NCBI GenBank assembly: GCA_963576785.1
Contig: OY756145.1
Span: forward strand, 620,001-684,000
Origin: Chlorophyllum brunneum
Taxonomy: Eukaryota > Basidiomycota > Agaricomycetes > Agaricales > Agaricaceae
Direction of reading: 5' to 3'
DNA: 64,000 nucleotides
Positions 24,357 through 34,216 of this stretch are shown piece after piece. Under the pieces are notes generated by a model. The model did no database searches, was not told the DNA's origin, and was given only the letters and a program-made list of their open reading frames with translations. The position numbers and the translations under genes were made by a program. Every line of letters begins with the position of its first letter. The first letter of the stretch is position 1.

Positions 24357-25940
24357 ATGTGTTCCGATACCGGATTCTGCCCACGGTGTGGTTACCAATC
24401 GGCTGGGACTTCATTGGCTAGCCAGGACTCTATTCTTCCCCTGGCGAGGGATGAAATTCGCTTCATCAAGGGCGAAACCCGCCGGTTGGACGACCTTATA
24501 AATCAGCTCCAAAAGGAACGAGCTGCCCTCTTGAGAAAGTTGAACGACATCAACTCTTTAACGAACGTGTTCCCAAACGAGATCATTTCATCTGTCTTCC
24601 GGCACGCCTGTTCTCCAATTGACTTCAAATCCCGCGACTTTCGTACGGAATATGCTCAGAGGCATCCGTTCGAGAGACACTCTTCTGATTTTGAGGACCC
24701 AGGGCCCCTCGTCCCTGTCGTGCTGGGGGCTGTTTCCTCGCTCTGGCGTCAAATTGCCTGGTCTACACAGGAGCTCTGGACGTCAATCGCTCTAGAAATT
24801 GAAGAGGCACGAATACAAAGTCAGGCAGTTCTACTCGAGCTGTACTTTGAAAATGCGGGGAACTCTTCTGTTTCTTTGGAGCTTGACTTCCGCGGGTATT
24901 TTCTCACTCATCGTCGCGGAGAAAATTCCGAATGCGAAGAAACCCCACTAGCGCCCATTCATGCCGTCATTTTAAAGTATGCCCCAAAGATACAGGGTCT
25001 TCGACTTAGTGCCGTTCCCCCCGAATGGGTAAATTCGCTATCCGGGGTATTTACTTCGCTCGAAGATCTTGCATTGGGGTGGCCAACAACTGGTCAAGTC
25101 AGGCCAACCCAATCCTTCTCATTTATTGATATCCTTGCCCTCCGTCGGGTAACGATCCGAAGACTATGCGCACCGCTCAAGCTCCCATGGACACAGATCG
25201 TTGTCCTCGATCTTTACCGTATGACAATTGACACTTGCGTGGAGTTGTTAATCGAGTGCCGCAATCTGGAAGAGTATTCAGTTCGCGAGCCATCTTTCAC
25301 GCCTTCTGATCGTCGCCATCCGTCGCTCGATGGAACTATCATTCTCAACAATCTGCAGGTCCTCATTTGGACCTGCCTCCCAGACGCATGGAGTATTGCT
25401 ATGCTTAAGCATGTACGATTCTCGAGACTTAGGAAACTCAAGTGGCACGGGTTTCCTGGCGACCAGAACCGTAGTCGCTTCCGTGATTTCTTTTCCGACT
25501 TGCCTTCTACGCTACAAACCCTTGGGCTTATCCGTTACGATTCTTCTGAGGGTATATTTGACATTCTAGTCGGCATACCCCAACTCACACACCTCGAGCT
25601 GTTGGCTTGTCAGTCCCGGTTTTGCCGGTCTGTTTTTCGCAACCTGACTCCGATGGGCTTGCCGGAGTCGCGTGACATGGCGCCGATGCTTCTTCCTGCT
25701 CTCGAAGTTCTTACCTTTAACCGTTGCGACGAGATGCAGAAATTCGGCATTAAAAATAGCTTGCTCTTCATAGACCTCCTGGCCATGTTGAGGGTTCGTT
25801 CTGCTGCCTCCCTCATGGATCAGGGTCTTAGTCTGCAATTTATCCCTAGTATCGAATGGAGGGCGGAGACGCGGCACACACTGGGCAAGATTGTTCGCGA
25901 GGGGATCAAGGTGAAGATTCTGGAGGATTCCGAAGGTTGA
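24357..25940 (+). CDS. F-box-like / leucine-rich protein
   Basis: Intronless frame of 527 residues. It starts MCSDTGFCPRCGYQSAG, then a coiled-coil-like LDDLINQLQKERAALLRKL, an F-box-like core VFPNEIISSVFRHACSP, and VLGAVSSLWRQIAWSTQELW. Irregular leucine-rich repeats fill the rest. Same architecture, length and N-terminal cysteine motif as the minus-strand gene at 10463-12064, so the two are paralogues about 12 kb apart in opposite orientation. Expected to act as a substrate receptor of an SCF ubiquitin ligase (inference from family). Confidence 0.8.
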   Translation: MCSDTGFCPRCGYQSAGTSLASQDSILPLARDEIRFIKGETRRLDDLINQLQKERAALLRKLNDINSLTNVFPNEIISSVFRHACSPIDFKSRDFRTEYAQRHPFERHSSDFEDPGPLVPVVLGAVSSLWRQIAWSTQELWTSIALEIEEARIQSQAVLLELYFENAGNSSVSLELDFRGYFLTHRRGENSECEETPLAPIHAVILKYAPKIQGLRLSAVPPEWVNSLSGVFTSLEDLALGWPTTGQVRPTQSFSFIDILALRRVTIRRLCAPLKLPWTQIVVLDLYRMTIDTCVELLIECRNLEEYSVREPSFTPSDRRHPSLDGTIILNNLQVLIWTCLPDAWSIAMLKHVRFSRLRKLKWHGFPGDQNRSRFRDFFSDLPSTLQTLGLIRYDSSEGIFDILVGIPQLTHLELLACQSRFCRSVFRNLTPMGLPESRDMAPMLLPALEVLTFNRCDEMQKFGIKNSLLFIDLLAMLRVRSAASLMDQGLSLQFIPSIEWRAETRHTLGKIVREGIKVKILEDSEG

Positions 25941-26563
25941 TTGGTAATGATGAACTATGTGCAATAAACGTAAGCTGCTTCGATGAAATCGACAGCTATG
26001 ATGATTTACCTCTTTCTGAAATGTGAAGGATGAGATCTATACCATACTAGAAGTAGGCAGGAAACTTGACGATTTGGATACCTACAGATCATATCTAGGG
26101 CCGGGGCCCAGGCTGAATGGGTCGTAGATTATGACAGCCGGGATAACTACACAGGACGGTATGAAGAAATTGATCGCGTCGGCCGTCGGAGAGATCGTCC
26201 AGGCCACCCTACAAATGAGTTCTTTTGCAAGATCCATCCAGTATAGCCGGCCGCGCATCCGTAAGGAAGGTGAGGACCGAGCCTTAGGCGTGGTGCGGGT
26301 CGCTCTTAGTGACAGCGCGCGATACCAAGTGTTGATCATCAAGACGTCGACAGGAAGGGGTTAAAGAAGGAATCCCTGGGGATTGACCGTGACGGAGTCA
26401 GTTCAATTAACTTCACAGCCTGGCTATTCGGCATTGTGCGCTTTGTCTGGGACTTAATTAGACGCCGATGATGAAACACCGCTCCCAGGACTCCGAGGTG
26501 TATTGTGGGACATCGTAATGAGAAGCTGGCGGCCGTAGCTCGATCGAAGTCTGGAAAGTTCTG
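25941..26563. other. Intergenic stretch
   Basis: Between the convergent F-box and KAT14-like genes. A minus-strand open frame at 26082-26342 has no recognisable domain and was not called. Confidence 0.35.
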
Positions 26564-28111
26564 TCATTGTCGAAGTCGTAACCTGAAGGCATTCTTAGAT
26601 GCCCAGGATGCCGAGTCCAAATAATCCTCGTAAAACCCAGCTACGAATTCTTCCGCTTTAAAACCGAACTGATTGTATAGCAACTTGAAAACACAAAGTT
26701 CAGAGTGGAACTTAAGGCGAATTATCAGATAGCCTCACCATTGCCGAATTATTGGCGGAGACGTGCAGGGTGATGTCTTTCTTAGGGTTCATCCTGATCA
26801 AATGAAAGAGCATGGTCCTGAGAAAAGGTGAACGATGGTTTCGGTGCGAGCATCCTGTCAAACGAACCGCGCTATCTGAGCTTTGTCCCAACCGGTCTTC
26901 ACGGCCAGATAAGTAATGTAGGTCTCCTGTGGTGAGCTCAGAATTGCCACGCCAATGACAAGGCATTTGTAGCATGCAACAACCGTGCACCGTTCAGGAG
27001 AATACTCCAAAGAGTCACTGACTGATCGGGGAATGAGTAACAGAGCCTAGATACAAGTTAGAGGTGGGAAGAACAGGATATTCACCATCTATCCCCGTCC
27101 AGAAGACGCGTTCCAACAAGTCATGAATTTGATCCAGGTGACACGCCTGAAGAGTGCTGTATGTTATTGGTGCTAGAGACCCCATTGGCTGTTGTCGCTC
27201 AGGGCTGTTCAGGTTCCGTAATGCACCCTTATGTCAGTGTGCAACGATGATCAAGAGTGAAATTTTTTCATACTGTGCCAGGCTATAATGGTCCCGGATA
27301 TCTCTCATGAGACTCATCCAAGGAGTGATTGTTTCCCAATCGACGGCAATCAAGCCGGGCAATGTGGATCCCCTGGTACCTTGCAAACGTGACAAAAGCG
27401 AGCTTTCAAATGGGGTTGTTTTGATATCCTCAAGCGCGGACAACACTTGTGGCTTAGGCTCTGCTCCATCCAACGTGGGTGGCAGTTGGTGCAGGGACTC
27501 CGTTGGCGCCACTATGGTTCTCGGAGGGATGTGGTTCCGGCGCTTTTCCTGGAAGTTTCCGGTGGCGTTGAGAGGGACTGCTGCTCAAGAGTGTGGAAAA
27601 TCGTGCTCGCACCTGCAGCAACTTGAGCTTCCTTCGAATGAGAGAAGTTCTAGAGTCATTTTCCCATTCCGTATTAGGAGCGAGGAGAGACGATATCTCA
27701 GACCGTGTGAGAGGCCTAAGGTAAGAGCCCTATTGATATCCATTTAGACTTGCCTTATAGGAATGTATGATATTTTATCACCTCGTCATCGCATTCTAGC
27801 TCTTTCTCCTGTAAGGACAGTCGAGCTTTGAAAAATTCTGGGAGAAGACTATCCATTGTTTCATCGAAGGCATCGTCTTCGGATGGGATGTTCCCGCCCG
27901 GAGGATAAAGTAGTGGGTCCAAGGAGAGAGTGGAGATATGCCTATCGAGTTCTGTGATGCTCGATTTCTTCTTTCTGGAGTTACCAGCAGCCTTTCCCTT
28001 GTCATTCCGTATTTTTGCTAACGTATAAGCTTTTTCGGACCGGCTCACCTTGAGCTTTCGGCGTTTTCGAACATGATATGATACATCAGAGTCAGACCCA
28101 CGGGAAGACAT
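26564..28111 (-). CDS. KAT14-like (CSRP2BP/ATAC2) GNAT acetyltransferase
   Basis: Resembles the C-terminal acetyltransferase region of animal KAT14 (CSRP2BP), a subunit of the ATAC chromatin complex; the fungal role is not established. The N-terminus is basic (MSSRGSDSDVSYHVRKRRKL). Exon joins were worked out by phase: KELECDDE to GSYLRPLTRSEI, KLKLLQ to EKRRNHIPPRTI, then ITYSTLQACHLDQIHDLLER, VFWTGID to VSDSLEYSPE, AQIAR to TMLFHLIRMNP, and NNSAM to LLYNQFGFKAEEF. The GNAT fold shows VIGVAILSSPQETYITYLAV, ITLHVSANNSAM and a closing SKNAFRLRLRQ with stop at 26564-26566. One intron, between SLLSRLQ and GALRNLNSP (about 27220-27370), is unresolved. At least six introns in about 1.5 kb. Confidence 0.75.
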
Positions 28112-28460
28112 CGTTGCCAACGTTGCTGATATTCGATTGAATCTAGCCCTTTTGGTTTGCAATGTCAAGTTTTGTCCCAAGAAAAGTGAAAGCAAGGGAA
28201 AGGAGACCGTGAGAATTGATCCAAGGATGAATACAGCACTGCATACATTTATGGAGTACAGAAATCCACCCCATAAGTTGCACCACAAAAAATGACATTT
28301 ACAACTACATACACGGAGATGCCAATACTAAGATACACAATGTGAGCAGCAGCAAACACGTAAATAAACGAAAAGAAGCCTGGCATAAAGTGCACATAGA
28401 TCGTACCCAGAAGATGAGCAACGAAGCAGAATATCAACCCCGCGCAGCAGGCTAGAAAGT
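28112..28460. other. Spacer between KAT14-like and SMR genes
   Basis: Holds the 5' flank of the KAT14-like gene and the 3' flank of the SMR gene. A hydrophobic minus-strand frame crosses it but is out of phase with the SMR stop, and was not called. Confidence 0.4.
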
Positions 28461-30539
28461 TTAGGAGTTCCGTCCGCGCACCACAAGGCCAGCGCCCCAA
28501 GTTCCTACGGTCCAACCATCCTCCACTAGGGCATTCTTGATTGCAGGTTTCAGAACTGCCACTTTGTTTGCCGAGTGAGAGCCCTTCCCGGTGACAATCT
28601 TGAGCGGTTGACCTAAATATTACCATAGGCGAGAGAAATGATATATTAATGAGCATTAAAACCCGGGCCACGTCAAGTGAACGTACTGGGGGAACACCTG
28701 ACTTCTTGCAGGATCTCTTTGACTATGGTCACCGCCTCAGACACCGTCGTCCCATGAAGATCAATTTCGTCATATTTTCCAGTCGCAGATCTGGGGCAAA
28801 TTTTAGAAGGCAGTCGTACACATACAGAGGAGTGCTCCTAAACCTCTTTGTATGGACCATGATACGTGCGTTCTCTAAGGCCTCCTGTTTAGCTAATTCT
28901 TGGAACTCGCGCGCCTCACGTAACCAATCAACGAGATGTTTTACCAACACAATAATAGCATGACCAACCTTTTCTGCATAGTAAAAAGCAATGTCGCCTC
29001 CACGCGACTTCTTATCACCTCTCTGCCACATCTTGGCCGCTTGTCTCAAGTATTCCTCCTGCTTGCGCCGGTGTTCCAGGATTCGACCTTGGGAACTAGA
29101 CAGCTCGCCAACATCGCCTTTACCACCTTTTCCGAAGCCGTTGCCACTACCCTTGAGTTTTGCGGTGGTGCGGGCATAAGCCGGTATATGTTGTGCCAGA
29201 CGGGGGGTATCATTATCCGGAATATGTCGTACGGGTACAGTTTGCCATTGATATGGGTCGGGCTTGTCCTTGGGCCTGTGCGCGATTGGTGAAGTCGGTG
29301 TTAGCAACTGTCTAGGAGAGGAAATAGAAGGAAGTGAATTTCGCTTTCTATGGGACTCAGCAGTGATGATGGGCGGGGGTGGTGGTTTGTGTGCGGGAAG
29401 GTGGTAAATACCCAGTTCCCATTTTCCTGAGGAAGCGTCTGTGCTAAGTTCACGAAGGAGCTTGACTAAATCAAGAACATCATCGCCGCGTCCGTTTGTT
29501 GCACGTATGCACAACTCGGTCTCATGCACGAGACATGAGCGTTGCTCTGAATCGAGAGGCTCGTACTGAGGGAAGAGGATGTCCAGTAGGTTGAAAAGCA
29601 TCGTGGAATCTCCGTCAGGGTTACGAGAAGGATCAGTTTCGCACAAGGACTCAAGGGCTGCACAAAGTGCGTGATAGGGTGTTTTGAATTTGGGGGAGTG
29701 CAGGTAAGAAAGGACGAGTTCTGGAGGATGAGGGGTAAGGTGGGTTGCAACATGAGTCGCAATCGATGAAGCCTGGGTCCATAGGTCAGGTAAAGGAGAC
29801 ATGGTTGAAGCCGATTTCGCACGCCGTGGATTACTATGGTTTTGTTGCCGGATGTCGACAAGGGCTATCTTTGTGGCACGAGCACACTTTCGCTTGTTGG
29901 GAGCCGCGGAACGACGAGTTTTTCCGGTCCTAGGAGTTACAACCTCCCACTTTACATCTTCTTCTCTGAAAACCACGTCCTGTTCGCCTAGGGCATCTAA
30001 GCCTCGCTCCTCCAGCTCACGGATGGACTCTGTGGACAGAATACTCGCCACAATGTCCCACATATCCGTCTCCCTTTCGTCCTTTTCCGCTTCCTTCAAA
30101 GTTTTTTTCAGCGCGGAAATGGGTACATCGGGAAGTGCAGCCTGAAGGAAGCCCAAAGGAGAGCTGAAAGAGTGGTCTGATGACCCGGAGGATACCTGAG
30201 AGCTGACAGAGGTATCCACCGTAGTTCCACTAAAACCAAGGTCTTGCGAACTAACGGTATCCTCCGTGGGGGAAATCAAGTTCAAGTCTGCCAACTCAGA
30301 AAGCTGGACCTGATCGGCGTGTTCAGCCAGTTCCCGGAGAGTGAGGCGGAGTGTTTCGAGCCCCTGTGCGGAAGGTGATAGATGTTTGTCCTTACCATCA
30401 GACTCAACCTCAGCCAATAACGCAGCTAAAAGAGATGAATCCAATGGTGGACAGAATTCGTTCTACGAACAGAATCATTTAGAGACGATGAGTCGAATTG
30501 ATAAAGTTGTACCTCGAGGGACTTAAAAAGCGTGGACAT
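28461..30539 (-). CDS. Smr-domain protein with CUE-like region and DUF1771
   Basis: Smr domains nick or bind nucleic acids; CUE regions bind ubiquitin. Fungal and animal proteins of this layout (Cue2, N4BP2) are linked to cleavage of mRNA at stalled ribosomes; assignment to that pathway is inference. Exon 1 (MSTLFKSLE) joins NEFCPPLDSSLLAALL in phase. A CUE-like helix region reads FLQAALPDVPISALKKTL. Then come YARTTAKLKGS and ILEHRRKQEEYLRQAAKMW with DIAFYYAEKVGHAI (DUF1771 type). An intron joins RFRSTPL to SATGKYDEIDLHGTTVSEAV, giving the Smr DxHG box (DLHG). A last intron leads to LKIVTGKGSHSANKVAVLKP, with the Smr TGxG motif, and GLVVRGRNS then stop TAA at 28461-28463. Confidence 0.88.
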
Positions 30540-30819
30540 GGTCGTTCCAATGATAAAAATGTGTATAGAGCGGGAGAGAATACAGCAACAAAAGCCAAGT
30601 TCTGAGTTCTTAACGCAGAGCGAAAATGAAGCCGATAGGAGGAAGTTGAGGCTGGCAAGGCGATTCAGAAAGCCATTAATCAGCACGTGATAATGAACAC
30701 GTGTATGTCATAGCTGGAAAACATACAGGCTCCGGAGTACACACGGATCGACATTCCTACACCCACACCTACATCTTGTAACACCTAAGACTGTTGGAAG
30801 CAGCTCTTGTACTCTAGCT
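30540..30819. promoter_or_regulatory. Shared upstream region of SMR and DUF2015 genes
   Basis: 280 bp between divergent starts. No TATA box recognised. Confidence 0.35.
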
Positions 30820-31379
30820 ATGTTATTCTATGCATCGGTATTGGCCTTTGTTCTCGTGCTGTCGCTCGGTGAGCTCATTTCTCAGGCTTCTGTCTTTTAG
30901 TTCACCTCACCCATATCGCTACGACCTCAGCGTCGTATCGCTACCGCGAGATGATTTTCCCGCACGTTCCGGAACGTGTCAAGTCCATCTTCCCCAGGCT
31001 GCGCCACTACACCCCTCTCTCGACATTCTCGCAACAGGCCAACGCTGGAATGAGCTCATCCGCATTTGACATTGAAGCCAACATTCGAGACGGTGACTCC
31101 AGAGCTGGTTTAGATGAACAGGGCACCCAAGAAGTTCTCGATATCATGCGCAGGGAACGTGTCAAGTAAGCCCACTCCCGGCATTCGCTGTTCCTGCCAT
31201 TGCTGAAGTGCTGACACTTCTTCCAGCTTTGACCAAGCAAGGTTGATTCGTCACAACCATATACTTGCAACGAATGGTATCGACCCTTCTGGTGAGTTTC
31301 ACCACCCTTCAAATCGCTCAGGTTCTTATATATGTTCTCAGGCATGCCCCTGGATTCGAAGGCGATCACACGGTTGTAA
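30820..31379 (+). CDS. DUF2015 (UPF0357) small membrane-anchored protein
   Basis: Conserved fungal family of unknown function. Exon 1 (MLFYASVLAFVLVLSLVHLT) is a hydrophobic signal-anchor split by a short intron (GTGAGC...TTTTAG). The conserved core reads MSSSAFDIEANIRDGDSRAG, LDEQGTQEVLDIMRRERV, then after an intron FDQARLIRHNHILATNGIDP. A last intron leads to SGMPLDSKAITRL with stop TAA at 31377-31379. The GLD..G...IM...FD.AR pattern is characteristic of the family. The protein is about 120 residues, normal for the family. Confidence 0.87.
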
Positions 31380-33230
31380 ACCCCAAATAAATATTCGGTT
31401 CTCCTGTCTTTCACCCCTCTCCCTCCCACACACACACTGCTCCCTTCTGACCTATGTCGCTCCTTCCCACTTACATCTCTCATTCTGGCTTTTGTTGCTG
31501 TTCGGTGGAGGCTTCTGGATGTTGCACTTTTTGTATTATAATGTTGGATGTTTTGAATACACTGATTTTAACCCTATACCACAACTTTCCCAGTATTCTT
31601 AGTGTCCCCTTCAACTGTCCTTTGGCTGCCTGGCAATCGCAGCTCGGACAATATTATCCTCCGTGGTATGGATGTTCTCGCTGAAACTTTACTCATGATT
31701 AATGCGTGATTGTCGACCAAGTCCTAGGGAACCTCCACCGGGCGCTGGTATCCTGTATGCCAAGAACATGACAACAAGCCAGGGAGCAACGTTACGCAAC
31801 CCTTCCAAAACGTGTTTATCAACCATGTACTTATCCGCCGCACTTGAATTGTTACGTCCGTGTACCAACCAACACATTGCGTGCTCCCGGGGTCATCGAT
31901 CATCAATTCATGCATTAAATTTCGAAACCTCGCATTACCTATCCTTGCCATAACACCTATCGTCTATTTATCCGACGTCGGGGGAACCTTACGCAGAAGA
32001 TCGACCTACCCGGGCCCATATTCTCTTTGACACAATTGGGAAGGGTCTTGTTAACGCAACGTCGTCGAGTCCAAGGCCTCCTGAAACGTCCAGTGTCCCC
32101 GGATTTATATCTGGTACGAGGAGTCATCACAAGCCCTGTAGATTTAGCTGATGTTAATCACCATTTGATTACCCCGCGAATGGACTGGAATACTATGACG
32201 AACCTGCACTGCGAGTTAGACAGTATATGTCCTGTAAAACGCCCATGGGGAATGTTCTCGACAAATAAAACAAATAACCATCAACGTTTCAACTAAGTCT
32301 CAGCCCTTCCGATCCGACTGTCAGTGTGTCCGGAGTTGTGACCGGCACAATCAACGGCTTCGGCAGGGCGGCCTGGGACAGAACTGCCATCAATCATAAC
32401 TCTCCGGTGTGACATTTGATTGGCAGGATAAATTTGTCTAAGAATATCCCGAAATGGTTGGACAAGATAGAGAAATCTGCTTGCTGCACTTGACATGGGT
32501 AGCCTCGTGTTTCAGGGTCATATGTCTAAACATCAATTGGAAATTGGGCAATGGAATTGCGGGAGTAGGGCAGCCCAGATCGATCGGTATAAGCATCTAT
32601 TCCGTCTGAGAAGCGCACGCTCTCTCTCACCCGGCGTTTGGGAGCTCATATGGTTGCTAGAGAACACTGCCACGCCTTCACCCCCTTCGCTCAGGCAAGC
32701 TTGAAAGCATGTGCATCGTTCAATTGAAGCCCCAACACATTGAACCTGCGCAGTTGATCTGAGAAACTGCTAAGCCTTCTAGTCCGGCCTCCCGCACGGG
32801 GAATGATATGCGCCATCAAAAAAAGCAACATAGTTTTTTCTTCTCAGAAGGGGGATATCATTCGGCACCCAAAATTCTGGGGTCCAATTTTCGGGTGTAG
32901 TTGGAAATACACCACGAATGTTGTCGAAGGCTTCGGATTTATTTCCAATAGAAACTTTTTGAGTTCGGAAAGTGCAGTTCTATTCCTCGCACGAACCCAA
33001 GGATGATATCCCATATAGACAAGCTGATAATAACGGCGCCCTTGGCGGATTATCCGCGGAAGGTCGGTTTATGGTATTGCAGCCATCTGGTATCCGTGGG
33101 GATTACCAGCAGATCTAGGAGGTCTCAGCGGTCCGAGATATGGTGCCAACGAAAATGGTCGGTATACCCTATTGTAGGAGATTGCGGTCCAGCACATCTG
33201 GTTGCTGATTTTGTCTCTCGGGAGTTATCT
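31380..33230. other. Gene-poor stretch
   Basis: No frame with recognisable domain or codon pattern. Immediately after the DUF2015 stop comes a T/C-rich 3' flank (31390-31560). The rest has only short, unrelated frames on both strands. Old transposon remains cannot be excluded. Confidence 0.4.
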
Positions 33231-33932
33231 TTAACAGACAGAATCTAACGGGGGAACCTTCGTGGTTAGCTCGGCGGCATGACACATTTTCGGTTGCTCT
33301 CCTGTTGGAGCATGTCTAACGATCAGCCAAAAATGGCCTGCTCCTTGGACATTTCCAAATGCTGGTCCTCGTGTTGACTGAATTTGACCCTGATAGATAG
33401 GCGTAGTGGCATTGCATCCACCAGGTAATCCACGCTCCTCAGCCGCCTGATCGAGAATGTCATTGAATTGCAAATTAGACGATTATGGCGTCTTTTCTGA
33501 TGACCCCAAATCCCCGATTCAGCGTGGATGATTCAATGGGACTATGGACGTCATCTGAGTGCTCCATTTAACCACACGAATTCCGATTTGTGATTCGAAT
33601 GGAACGATGGAAGTAGACCTATTTGACTCGAATGAGGAAAAGGTGATGTTCTCGATGGAAAGTTTGAGTGAACACGACCACCGTTGTGATTATCATTGTG
33701 ATTATCCTGACAGGTCTGCCGAGCGTTGGGCATGAAATTGTGAATTCGTCAGGAGATGGTGGTTGACGTTCGGAACCGCGTGGAGGTGGTACCAGGCTCG
33801 GGCTGATTTAGATCGCACAGCCAGGGCTACTAGTAAGCCCTCGGGGAGAAACATCCCTGTGGCCCATCGACTGATCATCTGCATCAGCTGCATCAAGCGC
33901 ATCTAATGCCGCCTGGATCAAATCCGCGATAA
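33231..33932 (-). CDS. Possible small multi-exon protein, unrecognised
   Basis: Two segments look coding. Upstream (about 33870-33932, minus) reads MAFIADLIQAALDALDAADA then DDQ, an amphipathic helix rich in Ala and Asp. Downstream, 33231-33473 reads DILDQAAEERGLPGGCNATT then PIYQGQIQ and GPAFGNVQGAGHFWLIVRHA, with a stop. The intervening 400 bases hold frames with His/Asn-rich runs (DNHNDNHNGG), but I could not find a single set of splice sites joining all parts. No family recognised. Could be one gene with two or three introns, or two unrelated fragments. Confidence 0.3.
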
Positions 33933-34216
33933 AGGCCATAAAAAAGCCGGTAACAACGACACTGTGGGACGGTGGTATTTATACACACTACAAGTTCCTG
34001 CAGAGAGACTGGGAGTCATTGTGGGGCTGCTGAGGGAAGCGTCCGTGGGCGGTGGCGGTGTTGTGGGTGCTGGTGGCAAGCAGCGGCAAACAGGAGCTGT
34101 GACGTTTGCTGACAAAAATGAAATTGATGTGAAACGGTATCCACGGTTGAACAGACATCACACATCAACCACGTCGATTCCGCGCTCGTTCTTTTCTTGT
34201 CTGTCTGCCAGCAAGC

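Noticed and set aside
26082..26342. Minus-strand frame downstream of the KAT14-like stop
   Set aside because: No domain, and the acetyltransferase stop codon lies upstream of it with good family support.
28249..28671. Minus-strand frame with several hydrophobic stretches, a possible small membrane protein
   Set aside because: Its first half is the Smr domain read in the wrong frame; the hydrophobic half lies after the SMR stop in the 3' flank.
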